A stretch of DNA of 64,000 nucleotides. Source: Piscinibacter sp. GTDB taxonomy: Bacteria > Pseudomonadota > Gammaproteobacteria > Burkholderiales > Burkholderiaceae_C. The notes below the pieces were generated by a model. It worked only from the letters and a program-made list of their open reading frames with translations, was not told the DNA's origin and made no database searches. The first letter of the stretch is position 1, and each line of letters starts with the position of its first letter. Location of the stretch: positions 62,001-126,000 of the forward strand of contig JADJJI010000013.1 in NCBI GenBank assembly GCA_016706565.1. Direction: 5' to 3'. Below, in pieces: positions 43,558 through 56,746 of this stretch. A program made the translations under genes and the position numbers.

Positions 43558-43579
43558 TGAAGAAGTCTCGACCAGACGC

Positions 43580-44572
43580 TCAGCCTTGCGCGGCGAGCCA
43601 GCTCACGTAGCGCTGCACGCCGGTGGCGACATCGGCGAAGGCGTGGTCGCATCCGCTGCTGCGCAGCCCGGTGAGATCGGCCTGCGTGAAGCACTGGTAC
43701 TTGCCGACCAGCGCCTCCGGGAAGGGGATGTACTCGACCAGTCCGCGCGAGACGAGTTCGGCCAGGGTGAGAGCGCTCTCCCCCTTCAGGGTGCGTGCCG
43801 CGTTGACCGCGGCGACGGCCACGTCGTTGAAGGGCTGCGCGCGGCCGGTGCCGAGGTTGAAGATGCCGCTCTTCCCGGGGTTCTGAAGGAACCACAGGTT
43901 CACCGCGACCACATCGTCGACGTAGACGAAATCGCGCGATTGCATGCCGGGGCCGTAGCCGCCGTACTCGCCGAACAGCTTGACCTTGCCGTGCTCGCGG
44001 AACTGGTTGAAGTGGTGGAACGCCACCGAGGCCATGCGGCCCTTGTGCTGCTCGCGCGGGCCGTAGACGTTGAAGTAGCGGAAACCCACCACCTGCGATT
44101 TCGACGAGGGCAGCATGCGCCGCACCACGTTGTCGAACAGCAGCTTGCTGTAGCCGTAGACGTTCAGCGGCTGCTCGAACTGGGGTTCCTCGCGGAACGA
44201 GGCGCTGCCGCCGTAGGTGGCGGCCGAGCTGGCGTAGAGCAACCGCGTGCCCTGGGCCTGGCAGGCGTCGAGCAGGTCCTTCGAGCAGCGGTAGTTGGTG
44301 TCGAGCATGTAGCGCCCGTCGTGCTGCATGGTGTCGGAGCAGGCGCCCTCGTGCAGCACCGCGTCGATCTTGCCGAATTCGTGCCGCGCGAATCGGGCGT
44401 AGAAGTCGGTCTTGTCGAAGTAGTCGCTGATCTTCGCGCCGAGCAGGTTGCGGTACTTCGCGCCGTTCGTCAGGTTGTCGACGGCGATGACGTCGTCGAT
44501 GCCGATGGCGTTCAGGCCCTGGACGATGTTGCTGCCGATCATGCCGGCAGCGCCGGTGACGACGACTTTCAT
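43580..44572 (-). CDS. hldD: ADP-L-glycero-D-manno-heptose 6-epimerase
   Basis: 330 residues, an extended short-chain dehydrogenase. The NADP-binding motif is [15 protein letters not shown], the family loop [17 protein letters not shown] follows, and the YxxxK pair is in [10 protein letters not shown]. It makes the L,D-heptose precursor of the LPS inner core. The start overlaps the hldE1 stop by 4 bp, placing it last in the ihfB-lapA-lapB-hldE1-hldD group. Confidence 0.95.
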   Translation of the reverse strand: MKVVVTGAAGMIGSNIVQGLNAIGIDDVIAVDNLTNGAKYRNLLGAKISDYFDKTDFYARFARHEFGKIDAVLHEGACSDTMQHDGRYMLDTNYRCSKDLLDACQAQGTRLLYASSAATYGGSASFREEPQFEQPLNVYGYSKLLFDNVVRRMLPSSKSQVVGFRYFNVYGPREQHKGRMASVAFHHFNQFREHGKVKLFGEYGGYGPGMQSRDFVYVDDVVAVNLWFLQNPGKSGIFNLGTGRAQPFNDVAVAAVNAARTLKGESALTLAELVSRGLVEYIPFPEALVGKYQCFTQADLTGLRSSGCDHAFADVATGVQRYVSWLAAQG

Positions 44573-45501
44573 GCGAACAACTCCTCGTAGCTGACGCTGG
44601 CCGTGCCGAACTTGCCGACCACGATGCCGCCGGCGCGGTTGGCCACCGGCATCGCCTCGCGCAGCGAACGGCCGCAGGCGAGCATGGCGGCCATCGCGGC
44701 GATGACGGTGTCGCCGGCACCGGTGACGTCGAACACCTCGCGTGCCTGCGCCGGCACCTGGGTGTGGCCCTGATCGTCGAACAGCGACATGCCTTCCTCG
44801 CTGCGCGTGAGCAGCAGGCCGGTGAGCCGATGTTCGCGGCGCAGCGCCTGCGCACGTTCGTGCAGCTGCGCCTCGCTGCTCCAGGCACCGATCACCTGTG
44901 CCAGCTCGGCGCGGTTGGGCGTGATCACGGTGGCGCCGGCATAGCGGCTGTAGTCGCTGCCCTTGGGGTCGATCAGCACCGGCTTGCCGGCGGCGCGCGC
45001 CAGCTCGATCATGCGCGGGATGTGCGTCAGGCCGCCTTTGCCATAGTCGGAGAACAGCACCGCGCCGTGCTCGGGCAGCACACGCTCGTAGTCGCTGAGC
45101 ATGCCGGCCAGCACCTCGTGGTCGGGCTGGTTCTCGAAGTCGATGCGGATGAGCTGCTGCGCGCGGCCGATGACGCGCAGCTTGACGATGGTGTAGAGCT
45201 GCGGGTCGCTGCCCAGCAGCGCGGCCACGCCTTCGCGCTCGAGCAGGCGCTGAAGCGTGCGCGCCGGCTCGTCGTCGCCGACCACCGTCAGCAATGTGGC
45301 CTGCGCACCCAGCGTCTTCACGTTCAGCGCCACGTTGGCGGCGCCGCCCAGGCGCTCCTCCTCGCGGTTGACGCGCACCACCGGCACCGGCGCTTCCGGC
45401 GAGATGCGGTCGACGGCACCGAACCAGTAGCGGTCGAGCATGGCGTCGCCGACCACCAGCACGCGGGCCTGGGCGAGTTGTTCGCGGGTCGGGGCGCTCA
45501 T
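44569..45501 (-). CDS. hldE1: D-glycero-beta-D-manno-heptose-7-phosphate kinase (RfaE domain I)
   Basis: 310 residues, a PfkB-family kinase. The N-terminal [13 protein letters not shown] motif and the C-terminal [16 protein letters not shown] signature frame the sugar-binding [11 protein letters not shown] stretch. Only the kinase domain is present; the adenylyltransferase domain fused in E. coli HldE is absent and should be encoded elsewhere. It phosphorylates heptose-7-phosphate at C1. GGAGGATC precedes ATG 45501. It overlaps lapB by one base and hldD by four. Confidence 0.94.
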   Translation of the reverse strand: MSAPTREQLAQARVLVVGDAMLDRYWFGAVDRISPEAPVPVVRVNREEERLGGAANVALNVKTLGAQATLLTVVGDDEPARTLQRLLEREGVAALLGSDPQLYTIVKLRVIGRAQQLIRIDFENQPDHEVLAGMLSDYERVLPEHGAVLFSDYGKGGLTHIPRMIELARAAGKPVLIDPKGSDYSRYAGATVITPNRAELAQVIGAWSSEAQLHERAQALRREHRLTGLLLTRSEEGMSLFDDQGHTQVPAQAREVFDVTGAGDTVIAAMAAMLACGRSLREAMPVANRAGGIVVGKFGTASVSYEELFA

Positions 45502-46652
45502 CACAGATCCTCCTGGCGCTGGGGTGGATAGGTGTCCCAGCCCAGGCAGCCGGGGCATTGCCAGAAATAGTGCTGCGCCTCGAAGGCGCAGGCGGCGCAA
45601 CGGTAGCGCTGCAACGGCTTGGCGGCGCGCGCCACGGTGTCGCGCACGGCTTGCGACTCGGCGTCGTCGAGCGGCGTGCCGGCGCTGAGCTGCAGCAGCG
45701 ATTGCGCGGCCGACAGCGCAGGCTGGTGCTGCAGGTGCGACAGCACGCGGCGTCGCTGGCGCGTCGCGTCGTCGTCCAGGTGCGCCAGCGCGGCGAGCAG
45801 GTCGGTGGTCGGCCCGCGGCGGTACAGCGCCTCCAGCCGCTCCAGCGCCGCCGGGCCTTCGCCGATGGTCTTGGCGCTGTCGGCGTAGTCCACGGCCACC
45901 AGATTGAAGGCAGATGGGTGGGCAGCCATCAGCGTGCCCCATTGCTGAAGCGCCTCGCGATGGTCACTGCGCGCACGTGCGCGCTGGCCGGCCATGATCA
46001 GCGGCCGTGGTGCCTGCGGCGCGGCCTCGCGAGCGCGCTGCAGCGCGGCGTCGGCCTCGGTGGTCTGCTGGCGTGCATCGGCCTCCAGCGCAAGCTCGCA
46101 CCAGTAGTTCGCGATGCGCGTGGCAAAGGAGCCGCTGCCGCTGCGCTCGAGCCGGGCCGCCACCTCGACGGCGGCGCGCCAGTCGCGCGAGCGCTCGTGC
46201 AGCGCCAGCAGCGCCAGGCGCGCCTCGGTGTCGAACACCGTACCGTCGAGCGCCTTGAAGGCCTCCTCGGCGCGGTCGAACAGGCCGGCCTTCATGAAGT
46301 CCTGCGCCAGCGCATGCTGGGCGCGTTCGCGCTCCGAGGCCGGCAGGTCGGCGCGCTTGAGCAGGTGCTCGTGCACGCGCACGGCGCGCTCGTATTCGCC
46401 GCGGCGGCGGAACAGGTTGCCCAGCGCGAAGTGCAGGTCGGAGGTGTCCGGATCCTGCTGCACCGCCTCGATGAAGGAGTCGATCGCCTTGTCGTGCTGC
46501 TCGTTGAGCAGCAGGTTCAGGCCCTTGTAGTAGGCCTTGGGCGAATCCTTCTGCTCGCGCTTCCACTGCCGCAGGTCGAAGCGGGAGCCCAGCCAGCCCA
46601 GCGCGAAGGCCACCGGCAGGCCGAGCAGCAGCCACTGCAGGTCAAAGTCCAT
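45501..46652 (-). CDS. lapB: Lipopolysaccharide assembly protein LapB (YciM)
   Basis: 383 residues. An N-terminal membrane anchor ([18 protein letters not shown]) precedes about nine TPR helices. The C-terminal rubredoxin-like metal-binding domain has paired CxxC motifs ([15 protein letters not shown], then [10 protein letters not shown]). LapB recruits LpxC to FtsH and so controls LPS synthesis. Its N-terminus overlaps the lapA end by 11 bp and its stop overlaps hldE1 by one base. This LapB is unrelated to the adhesin-exporter LapB. Confidence 0.95.
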   Translation of the reverse strand: MDFDLQWLLLGLPVAFALGWLGSRFDLRQWKREQKDSPKAYYKGLNLLLNEQHDKAIDSFIEAVQQDPDTSDLHFALGNLFRRRGEYERAVRVHEHLLKRADLPASERERAQHALAQDFMKAGLFDRAEEAFKALDGTVFDTEARLALLALHERSRDWRAAVEVAARLERSGSGSFATRIANYWCELALEADARQQTTEADAALQRAREAAPQAPRPLIMAGQRARARSDHREALQQWGTLMAAHPSAFNLVAVDYADSAKTIGEGPAALERLEALYRRGPTTDLLAALAHLDDDATRQRRRVLSHLQHQPALSAAQSLLQLSAGTPLDDAESQAVRDTVARAAKPLQRYRCAACAFEAQHYFWQCPGCLGWDTYPPQRQEDL

Positions 46653-46956
46653 CGCGGGGCGGGTGTTCCGGGCTGAGGGTGGGCAGCACGAGCTGCGAGG
46701 TGTCGGTGGTGGTGTCGCGCTCGGCCATCGGCGCATGGCGGCGCGCCACGCGGCGGTGCCGCCACCAGCTGGGCAGCATCGCGACGATGCCGAACACGCA
46801 GCCCATCGCGAAGGCGACCAGCACGACGAACACCATCGGCGTGCGCCACTCGTGGCCGAAGAACCAGCGAATGGAAGCCTCGTGCTGGTTGTTCAGCGCG
46901 AAGGCGAAGAGCAGGAAGAAGAGGGCGGCTCGAACGAGCCAGACGAGCAAGCGCAT
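46642..46956 (-). CDS. lapA: Lipopolysaccharide assembly protein LapA (DUF1049)
   Basis: 104 residues with two membrane segments (about 5-21 and 40-62). The motif FALNNQHEASIRWFFG is typical of the DUF1049/YciS family. It works with LapB at the inner membrane. It is encoded between ihfB (40-bp gap) and lapB (11-bp overlap), the conserved order in beta- and gammaproteobacteria. It is not related to the LapA adhesin of region 1. Confidence 0.93.
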   Translation of the reverse strand: MRLLVWLVRAALFFLLFAFALNNQHEASIRWFFGHEWRTPMVFVVLVAFAMGCVFGIVAMLPSWWRHRRVARRHAPMAERDTTTDTSQLVLPTLSPEHPPRDGL

Positions 46957-46996
46957 CGGGACTCCCGCGTCGATTCTAGCGAGCGGGCGTCGAGGC

Positions 46997-47329
46997 TCAG
47001 GTCTTGGGCGACGTGTCGCCGACCGGGGCGTCGGCGTCGATCACTGGCACATGGGCATCGACGGCTTCCCGCAATGCCTTGCCCGGCTTGAAATGGGGGA
47101 CGAGCTTCTCGGGGATGATCACCTGCTCGCCGCTGCGCGGGTTGCGGCCCACGCGCGGTGGCCGGCGATTGATCGAAAAGCTGCCGAAACCGCGGATCTC
47201 GATGCGATGCCCGCGCGCGAGCGCATCGGACATCGCATCCAGGATGGTCTTGACCGCGAACTCGGTGTCGCGATGCGTGAGCTGGCCGAAACGCTCGGCC
47301 AGCTGCGCCACGAGATCGGAACGGGTCAT
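46997..47329 (-). CDS. ihfB: Integration host factor subunit beta
   Basis: 110 residues. The DNABII core includes the DNA-minor-groove arm motif [12 protein letters not shown] with the intercalating Pro, and the start [14 protein letters not shown]. The C-terminus extends about 15 residues past the usual length with an acidic tail ([15 protein letters not shown]). With IhfA it bends DNA in transcription, replication and recombination. It follows rpsA by 20 bp, the conserved arrangement. Confidence 0.96.
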   Translation of the reverse strand: MTRSDLVAQLAERFGQLTHRDTEFAVKTILDAMSDALARGHRIEIRGFGSFSINRRPPRVGRNPRSGEQVIIPEKLVPHFKPGKALREAVDAHVPVIDADAPVGDTSPKT

Positions 47330-47349
47330 GTGCCGCGGTCAGCCGAGAG

Positions 47350-49065
47350 TCACTCGCTCTTGTTGTCGAGCTTGGCGCGCAGCAGGGCGCCCAGGCTCGT
47401 CGTACCGGCGGTTTCACGCTCGTTGGTCTGCGACAGGCGCGTCATCGCTTCCTGCTGGTCGGCGTTGTCCTTCGCCTTGATCGACAACTGGATCGAACGC
47501 GTCTTGCGGTCGATGTTGATGATCAGGGTGGTGACCTCGTCGCCTTCCTTGAGCACGTTGCGGGCATCTTCCACGCGGTCGCGGGAGATTTCCGAGGCGC
47601 GCAGGTAGCCCGTCACGTCGGCATTGAGCTGGATCTCGGCGCCACGCGCGTCGACCGTCTTGACCTTGCCCGTCACCGTCATGCCGCGGTCGTTGACCGA
47701 GGTGTAGCTGGTGAACGGATCGGAGTCGAGCTGCTTGATGCCCAGCGAGATGCGCTCGCGGTCCACGTCGACGGCCAGCACCACGGCCTCGACTTCCTGG
47801 CCCTTCTTGTAGTTGCGCACCGCGGCTTCGCCGGGTTCGTTCCACGACAGGTCGGACAGGTGCACCAAGCCATCGATGCCGGCGGCCAGGCCGACGAACA
47901 CGCCGAAGTCGGTGATCGACTTGACCGGGCCCTTGACCTTGTCGCCGCGCTGCACGGTGGTGGCGAACTCTTCCCACGGGTTCGCCTTGCACTGCTTCAT
48001 GCCCAGGCTGATGCGGCGCTTGTCCTCGTCGATCTCGAGCACCATGACCTCGACCTCGTCGCCCAGCGACACGATCTTGGCGGGGGCGACGTTCTTGTTG
48101 GTCCAGTCCATCTCGGAGACGTGCACCAGGCCTTCGATGCCCGGCTCGATCTCGACGAACGCGCCGTAGTCGGCGATGTTCGTGACCTTGCCGAACAGGC
48201 GCGTGCCCTGCGGGTAGCGGCGCGACACGCCGTGCCACGGGTCGTCGCCCAGCTGCTTGATGCCCAGCGAGACGCGGTTCTTCTCGGCGTCGAACTTGAG
48301 CACCTTGGCCTGCAGTTCCTGGCCGACCTGAACGACTTCGCTCGGGTGGCGGACACGGCGCCAGGCCATGTCGGTGATGTGCAGCAGGCCGTCGATGCCG
48401 CCGAGGTCGACGAATGCACCGTATTCGGTGATGTTCTTGACCACGCCGTTGACGATGGCGCCTTCGGTCAGCGTCTCGAGCAGCTTGGCGCGCTCTTCGC
48501 CCATCGAGGCCTCGACGACGGCACGGCGCGACAACACCACGTTGTTGCGCTTGCGGTCGAGCTTGATGACCTTGAAGTCCATGGTCTTGCCCTCGAAGGG
48601 CGTCATGTCCTTCACCGGGCGGGTGTCGAGCAGCGAGCCGGGCAGGAAGGCGCGGATGCCGTTGACCAGCACCGTCAGGCCGCCCTTGACCTTGCCATTC
48701 ACCGTGCCGATGACGAACTCACCGGATTCCAGGGCCTTCTCGAGCGACAGCCACGAGGCCAGGCGCTTGGCCTTGTCGCGCGACAGGATGGTGTCGCCGT
48801 AGCCGTTTTCGATCGCGTCGATGGCCACCGACACGAAATCGCCGACCTGGACTTCGAGCTCGCCCTGGTCGTTCTTGAATTCTTCAATGGGTACGTAGGC
48901 TTCGGACTTGAGGCCTGCGTTCACCACCACGAAGTTGTAGTCGACACGCACCACTTCGGCGGTGATGACCTCGCCACTGCGCATCTCGGAGCGCTTGAGC
49001 GATTCTTCGAACAGGGCGGCAAACGATTCGCCGCCTTGGCTGGTGGCTGCTTGGGTTTGGGACAT
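47350..49065 (-). CDS. rpsA: 30S ribosomal protein S1
   Basis: 571 residues with six S1 repeats. The N-terminal ones lack the strongest RNA-binding residues, and the middle ones carry the [21 protein letters not shown]-type pattern. S1 brings mRNA to the 30S subunit. The 132-bp gap upstream holds a small GNRA-capped hairpin and probably the promoter or an autogenous control site. It lies between aroA-cmk and ihfB. Confidence 0.97.
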   Translation of the reverse strand: MSQTQAATSQGGESFAALFEESLKRSEMRSGEVITAEVVRVDYNFVVVNAGLKSEAYVPIEEFKNDQGELEVQVGDFVSVAIDAIENGYGDTILSRDKAKRLASWLSLEKALESGEFVIGTVNGKVKGGLTVLVNGIRAFLPGSLLDTRPVKDMTPFEGKTMDFKVIKLDRKRNNVVLSRRAVVEASMGEERAKLLETLTEGAIVNGVVKNITEYGAFVDLGGIDGLLHITDMAWRRVRHPSEVVQVGQELQAKVLKFDAEKNRVSLGIKQLGDDPWHGVSRRYPQGTRLFGKVTNIADYGAFVEIEPGIEGLVHVSEMDWTNKNVAPAKIVSLGDEVEVMVLEIDEDKRRISLGMKQCKANPWEEFATTVQRGDKVKGPVKSITDFGVFVGLAAGIDGLVHLSDLSWNEPGEAAVRNYKKGQEVEAVVLAVDVDRERISLGIKQLDSDPFTSYTSVNDRGMTVTGKVKTVDARGAEIQLNADVTGYLRASEISRDRVEDARNVLKEGDEVTTLIINIDRKTRSIQLSIKAKDNADQQEAMTRLSQTNERETAGTTSLGALLRAKLDNKSE

Positions 49066-49124
49066 GTGGAGCTTCTCGGTGCAGCTGACGCTGCGGGTTG
49101 GGGTTGATGATCCGTTGCCTCGGC

Positions 49125-49138
49125 GTGCCTTGCGGCAC
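49125..49138 (-). promoter_or_regulatory. GNRA-capped hairpin in the rpsA leader
   Basis: In the rpsA sense RNA, GTGCC-GCAA-GGCAC forms a perfect five-pair stem with a GCAA tetraloop about 60-73 nt before the rpsA ATG. S1 represses its own mRNA through structured leaders in enterobacteria; this hairpin is a candidate element, without direct support. Confidence 0.3.
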
Positions 49139-49197
49139 TGGAGGGGAGGCGACGGGCCTTCTGGGTTGGCCCTGCGGCCGAGCCACTCGCGTGGGCT

Positions 49198-51189
49198 TCA
49201 GCCGAAGGGCCGGCGCTGTTCCCAGGCTGTCAGCACCTGTTCCATCGAGGCTTCGACGGTGAGGGCCGAGTTGTCCAGCAGCAGCGCGTCTTGTGCCGGC
49301 TTCAAAGGCGCCACGCTGCGATTCTGGTCGCGCGCGTCGCGGGCTTCGAGGTCGGTACGAAGGGTCGAGATATTAGCCGGAATTCCCTTTGAAATCAACT
49401 GCTTGTAGCGCCTTTCCGCTCGCGTCGCGGCGCTCGCGGTGAGAAACACCTTGAGCTCGGCGCCGGGGAAGATCACCGTGCCCATGTCGCGGCCGTCGGC
49501 CACCAGGCCCGGAACGCGGCGAAACGACAGCTGCAGCTGGCGCAGCGCCTCGCGCACGGCGGGCCAGGCGGACACCTTGGATGCCATGGCGCCGACGTCC
49601 TCGGCGCGCAGCGCCTCGGCCACGTTCTCGCTGCCCAGGTGGGCGTCGCCGCCGACGAAATGCAGCGGCAGCGTGGCCGCGATGCGCGCCAGCGAGGCCT
49701 CGTCGCCGGCCGCCACGCCGATGCGCATGGCCGACAGCGCGGTAGCGCGATAGACGGCGCCTGAATCGAGGAAGTGGTAACCGAGCGCCTGCGCCACCGC
49801 GCTGGCCAGCGTGCCCTTGCCCGAGGCGGTGGGGCCGTCGACGGTGAGCACCGGCACGGCCTCGACCGGTGTTCTCACCAGGTCGAACAGCGCCTCGAAG
49901 TAGTCGGGGAAGGTCTTGCCGACGCACTTCGGGTCGAGGATGCGCACCGGCACGCCCTTGAAGGCGGCCAGCGAGAAGCACATCGCGATGCGGTGGTCGT
50001 CGTAGGTGTGGATGGCCGCCGGCCGCAGCGCCGCAGGCGGCGTCACCTCGATGAAGTCGTCGCCCTCGACGACGCCGGCGCCGAGCTTGCGCAGCTCGGC
50101 GGCCATGGCGGCGATGCGGTCGGTTTCCTTGACGCGCCAGCTGGCGATGTTGCTCAGGCGGGTCGTGCCGGTGGCGTACAGCGCCATCACCGCCAGCGTC
50201 ATCGCGGCGTCGGGGATGTGGTTGCAGTCCAGCGTGATCGCCTGCAGCGGCCAGCGGCCCCGCTTCACCTCGATCCAGCCCGGGCCGCTGGCGACCTGCG
50301 CGCCCATCGCCTGGGCCGCCTCCACGAAGCGGATGTCGCCCTGGATGGAGTCGGTACCGACACCTTCGATGCGCACGGGTTCGCCGTCCGCCGCGATGGC
50401 TCCCAGCGCGATGAAGTACGAGGCCGACGAGGCATCGCCTTCCACGTGGATCCGACCCGGCGAGCGGTAGGCGCTGCCCTGCGGGATGGTGAAGCGCTGC
50501 CAGCCCTCGCGCCGCACGGCGATGCCGAAGCGCGCCAGCAGGTTCAGCGTGATCTCGACGTAGGGCTTGGAGATCAGCTCGCCTTGCACCTCGACGGCGA
50601 TGTCGCCGTCGTGTGCCACCAGCGGCAGCGCGAGCAGCAGCGCGGTGAGGAATTGGCTGGAGACGTCACCGCGCACGCGGATCGGCTGTGCGGCCTGCAG
50701 CGCCTGGCCGCTGGCGTGCAGGCGCAACGGCGGGTAGCCCTCTGTGCCCAGGCAGTCGACGGCGCAACCGAGCTGGCGCAGCGCGTCGACGAGGTCGCCG
50801 ATCGGCCGCTCGTGCATGCGCGCGACGCCGCTGAGCTCGAAGTCTCCGCCCTGCGTCGCCGCGAGCAGCGCCAGCGCCGCGGTGAGCGGGCGCATCGCCG
50901 TGCCGGCGTTGCCGAGGAAGAGCTTCGCCTGCTTCGTGGCGAGCCGCCCGCCCAGGCCGGTGACGTGCAGCGCCTCGCCGTCACGCTCGAGCTTGCAACC
51001 GAGCACACGCAGCGCCTCGAGCATCACCTGGGTGTCGTCGGAGTCGAGCAGGTCGTGCACGACCGTCGTGCCCGCGCTCAGGCCGGCCAGCAGCAGCACG
51101 CGGTTGGAGATGCTCTTGGAGCCGGGCAGGCGCACCGTGCCTGCGGCCGATCGCAGTGGCGGGAGGTCGAGGAACGGGACGGTGTACAT
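49198..51189 (-). CDS. aroA-cmk: Fused 3-phosphoshikimate 1-carboxyvinyltransferase / cytidylate kinase
   Basis: 663 residues in one frame. The first 435 are EPSP synthase, with the substrate-binding [35 protein letters not shown] and [10 protein letters not shown] motifs. From about residue 440 a cytidylate kinase follows, with its P-loop [10 protein letters not shown], the CMP-binding [10 protein letters not shown] and the LID-like [10 protein letters not shown]. The first half makes EPSP for chorismate; the second phosphorylates CMP/dCMP. A fusion of these normally adjacent genes is known in several Burkholderiales. It lies between tyrA and rpsA. Confidence 0.95.
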   Translation of the reverse strand: MYTVPFLDLPPLRSAAGTVRLPGSKSISNRVLLLAGLSAGTTVVHDLLDSDDTQVMLEALRVLGCKLERDGEALHVTGLGGRLATKQAKLFLGNAGTAMRPLTAALALLAATQGGDFELSGVARMHERPIGDLVDALRQLGCAVDCLGTEGYPPLRLHASGQALQAAQPIRVRGDVSSQFLTALLLALPLVAHDGDIAVEVQGELISKPYVEITLNLLARFGIAVRREGWQRFTIPQGSAYRSPGRIHVEGDASSASYFIALGAIAADGEPVRIEGVGTDSIQGDIRFVEAAQAMGAQVASGPGWIEVKRGRWPLQAITLDCNHIPDAAMTLAVMALYATGTTRLSNIASWRVKETDRIAAMAAELRKLGAGVVEGDDFIEVTPPAALRPAAIHTYDDHRIAMCFSLAAFKGVPVRILDPKCVGKTFPDYFEALFDLVRTPVEAVPVLTVDGPTASGKGTLASAVAQALGYHFLDSGAVYRATALSAMRIGVAAGDEASLARIAATLPLHFVGGDAHLGSENVAEALRAEDVGAMASKVSAWPAVREALRQLQLSFRRVPGLVADGRDMGTVIFPGAELKVFLTASAATRAERRYKQLISKGIPANISTLRTDLEARDARDQNRSVAPLKPAQDALLLDNSALTVEASMEQVLTAWEQRRPFG

Positions 51190-51225
51190 CGGGCGCGCCG
51201 CGCAGCCCCGGCTGCGCCGCTCAGG

Positions 51226-52104
51226 TCATCGGTTGGACTTGCCCGCGCCCATCTGCCAGCCGCCGCGCGCGTCGGAGGCCTTGCGGATCAGGTCCTCCAG
51301 CGCCTCGGCGTTGCCGGACTTCATCACGTGCTCCATCGCATCGAGCGCGTGCCGGAAGCGTTGCGTCTGCTTCAGGATCTCTTCGCGGTTGGACATGAGG
51401 ATGTCGCGCCACACGGCGGGGTCGCTGGCAGCGATGCGGGTGAAATCGCGGAAGCCCGGCCCGGCGAGCGACAGGAAGTCACGCCCGGCCGGCTGCCGCG
51501 CCACCGAATTGAAGTAGGCGAAGGCCAGCATGTGCGGCAGGTGGCTCACGGCGGCGAACGCCGCGTCGTGGTTCTCCGGCGTCATGCGCAGCACCTGCGA
51601 GCCGATCGCGGCCCAGCAGTCGGTGGCCTTCTGCACCAGTTCCGGCGAAGTCTGCGGCAACGGCGTGAGGATCACCTGGCGGCCGTTGTAGAGCGTGGCG
51701 TCGGCATGCGCGATGCCGGCGACTTCCTTGCCGGCGATCGGGTGCGCCGGCACGAAGGAGGGGATGCGCTCCTTGAGCACGCGCCGCGCGGCGTCGACCA
51801 CGTCGCGCTTGGTCGAGCCCACGTCCATGACCAGCACGCCAGGCTCCACGAGATGGCGGATGGCCTTGAAGGTGGCCTCGGTGGCCGACACCGGCACTGC
51901 GATCAGCACGATGTCGGAACCCGACACCGCCAGCAGCGCCGACTCGGCGGCCTGGTCGATCACGCCGAGCTGACGAGCCTTCTCGGTGGTGGAGGGCGAT
52001 TTGCTGTAGCCGATGACGCGCTTGACCAGCCCCGCGCGCTTGAGCGCCAGGGCGAACGAGCCGCCCATCAAGCCACAACCGATGACACCGAGCTGGTTGA
52101 ACAT
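51226..52104 (-). CDS. tyrA: Prephenate dehydrogenase
   Basis: 292 residues. The NAD-binding motif is GVIGCGLMGGSFALALKRAG. The family motifs VGSTK, HPIAGKEVAG and the catalytic-region SHLPHMLAFAYF follow. It oxidatively decarboxylates prephenate toward tyrosine. There is no fused chorismate mutase and no C-terminal ACT domain. ATG 52104 starts MFNQLGVIGCG; the frame upstream is a shadow of pheA. It sits 2 bp after pheA and 36 bp before aroA-cmk in an aromatic amino acid operon. Confidence 0.94.
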   Translation of the reverse strand: MFNQLGVIGCGLMGGSFALALKRAGLVKRVIGYSKSPSTTEKARQLGVIDQAAESALLAVSGSDIVLIAVPVSATEATFKAIRHLVEPGVLVMDVGSTKRDVVDAARRVLKERIPSFVPAHPIAGKEVAGIAHADATLYNGRQVILTPLPQTSPELVQKATDCWAAIGSQVLRMTPENHDAAFAAVSHLPHMLAFAYFNSVARQPAGRDFLSLAGPGFRDFTRIAASDPAVWRDILMSNREEILKQTQRFRHALDAMEHVMKSGNAEALEDLIRKASDARGGWQMGAGKSNR

Positions 52105-52106
52105 GT

Positions 52107-53213
52107 TCAGTGCACGTCGATGGGGTAGGTGCCCAGCAGCTTGAAGAAGGCGCACACGGCGCGCAGCTCCTGCATCGCGGCGGCGACGTGAGGCTGGTCG
52201 GGGTGGCCCTGCAGGTCGATGTAGAAGTAGTACTCCCACTGGCCCGAACGGGCCGGGCGCGACTCGAACCGGCTCATCGACACGCCGTGCTTCTTCAGCG
52301 GCACGAGCATGTCGTGCACCGCGCCGGGCTTGTTCGCCACGGAGACGACGAGGCTCGTGCAATCGTGCCCCGAGGCGGCCGGGCGCGGCTGGCGGTCCGG
52401 GTGCGCGAGGATGGCGAAGCGGGTGCGGTTGTGGGCCTCGTCCTGGATCGCAGGAGCCACCACGTGCAGGCCGAATTCGCTGCCGGCGCGCTCGCTGGCG
52501 ATCGCCGCGATCGACACGTCGCCGGCGGCCAGTCGCGCGCCTTCGGCATTGCTCGACACCGGCCGGCGCTCGGCATCGGGCAGGTGCAGCGACAGCCAGC
52601 CGTGGCATTGCGCCAGCGCCTGCGGATGAGCGCAGACGGCGCCGATGCCGGCCAGCGTGTTCTCGCGGCGCAGCAGATTGTGGCGCACCAGCAGGCTGGT
52701 CTCGCCGATGATGAACAGCGGCGTGGTCAGGAACAGGTCGAGCGAGCGTGTCACCACGCCTTCGGTGGAGTTTTCCACCGGCACCACGCCGAAGTCGGCG
52801 GAGCCGGCCACCGTGTTGTGCAGCACTTCGTCGAAGTTGGCGCAGGGCACGCGCACGATCGAGGAGCCGAAGAAACCGAGCGCTGCTTCTTCGCTGAAGG
52901 TGCCAGCCGGGCCGAGGTAGGCCACGCGAGTGGGGGTTTCGAGCGCACGGCAGGCGGACATGATCTCGCGCCAGATCGGCGCAACGCTGGCCGATTTCAG
53001 CGGGCCCGGGTTGGCGGCCTTCAGGCCGTCGATGACCTGCGCCTCGCGCTCGGGGCGGAAGGCCACCGAGCCTTCCTTCTTCTTGACTTCGCCGACTTCC
53101 TGGGCGAGCGCGGCCCGCCGGTTCAGCAGGGCGAGCAACTCGCGGTCGAGCGCGTCGATCCGGGTGCGCAGCGCGAGCAGATCGTGTTGTGGCGCGGTCG
53201 TGGAATCAGCCAT
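52107..53213 (-). CDS. pheA: Chorismate mutase / prephenate dehydratase (P-protein)
   Basis: 368 residues. The AroQ chorismate mutase helices (about 10-90) contain RTRIDALDRELLALLNRRA. The prephenate dehydratase domain begins with VAYLGPAGTFSEEAA and has GVVPVENSTEG and the TRF motif in NRTRFAILA. The C-terminal ACT domain, a phenylalanine-binding regulatory module, holds GAVHDML and SRFESRPAR. ATG 53213 is used; the longer TTG at 53225 is less likely. serC, often found just upstream in related genomes, is replaced here by a DUF2059 gene. Confidence 0.95.
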   Translation of the reverse strand: MADSTTAPQHDLLALRTRIDALDRELLALLNRRAALAQEVGEVKKKEGSVAFRPEREAQVIDGLKAANPGPLKSASVAPIWREIMSACRALETPTRVAYLGPAGTFSEEAALGFFGSSIVRVPCANFDEVLHNTVAGSADFGVVPVENSTEGVVTRSLDLFLTTPLFIIGETSLLVRHNLLRRENTLAGIGAVCAHPQALAQCHGWLSLHLPDAERRPVSSNAEGARLAAGDVSIAAIASERAGSEFGLHVVAPAIQDEAHNRTRFAILAHPDRQPRPAASGHDCTSLVVSVANKPGAVHDMLVPLKKHGVSMSRFESRPARSGQWEYYFYIDLQGHPDQPHVAAAMQELRAVCAFFKLLGTYPIDVH

Positions 53214-53234
53214 GGCAGACGCCAAATTGTCGCA

Positions 53235-53815
53235 TCACTTCGCGGCAGGCTTGGCGGCTGGCCCGGATGCCTTCGGGGCCGTGGCGGAGGACGCCGCGGG
53301 CACGCCCAGCGTGGCCTGCAGCTTGCGTTGCAGGGCCAGCAATTTCGGGTCGAGAAGCGGGCCGGCTTCCGCGATCAGCTTCTGCGTGAAGGCGTTCTGA
53401 AGTTCCGGCACGTTCTGCTGGAACTTCTTGTTCACCGGCGATTCGAGCCAGGCGACCAGTTGGCGCAGTTCGTCCTCGGTGAACTTCTCCTCCAGCCCGA
53501 CGCCGTAGGTCGCCGGCGCGATCTTGATGGCGCGCTCGGTGAGGATGGGCACGCCCTCGTCGACGAACTTGCGGATGTCGGCGTCGATGGACTTGGCTGC
53601 CGCCTCGCGCTTGGCAGGCGGCACCTGGGCCTGCAGCGTGGCCGCTGCCGCCTGCATCATCTGCACCGCGGGGCGCTCGACGATGTTGCGGGCGAGGCCC
53701 TCGATGCTGGCCTGTTGCAGCTGCAGCACCTTGGCGACCAGCTCCTTCTTCGAGTTCGATTGCGCATGCGCCAGCGTGGCGCCGGTGACCAGCGCCAGAA
53801 CGATGAGTGCACGCA

Positions 53816-53816
<1 letters not shown>
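53235..53816 (-). CDS. DUF2059 periplasmic protein
   Basis: 193 residues. A signal peptide (MRALIVLALVTGATLAHAQ) is followed by the DUF2059 core (about 60-155), with KFTEDELRQLVAWLESPVNKKFQQ as its recognisable part; the tail is Ala/Pro/Lys-rich. Function unknown. Its ATG shares one base with the gyrA stop (TGATG), so it is translationally coupled to gyrA, and it ends 21 bp before pheA. Confidence 0.85.
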
Positions 53817-56467
<2,651 letters not shown>

Positions 56468-56746
56468 GCGGGGGTGCGAGCGCGAGCTCGAGGAGACGCA
56501 AGAACAAACGTGACGCCGGGGCGACACGCGAAACAGGCGATTGTAAGTGCCGCGGCTTGTAGCACCAGAGCAACATCACTCTGGAGGACTGCCGGGCCGG
56601 GCGCCAAAATCCCGCCTGGCAAAAACGCTATGGCACAATCTCGCGTCGGTGGTCGGCGCCCGGTATACGGGGGTTTACCAGCACTATCCGAACCCGGGTC
56701 GGACGTCATTGCAGAAATACTGCTCAATTCCCTCGAGAGGAGAATC

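Noticed and set aside
56580-56660. Sigma-54 promoter (TGGCAC) upstream of ompA
   Set aside because: The GG-GC spacing is one base short and the -12 TTGC element is absent.
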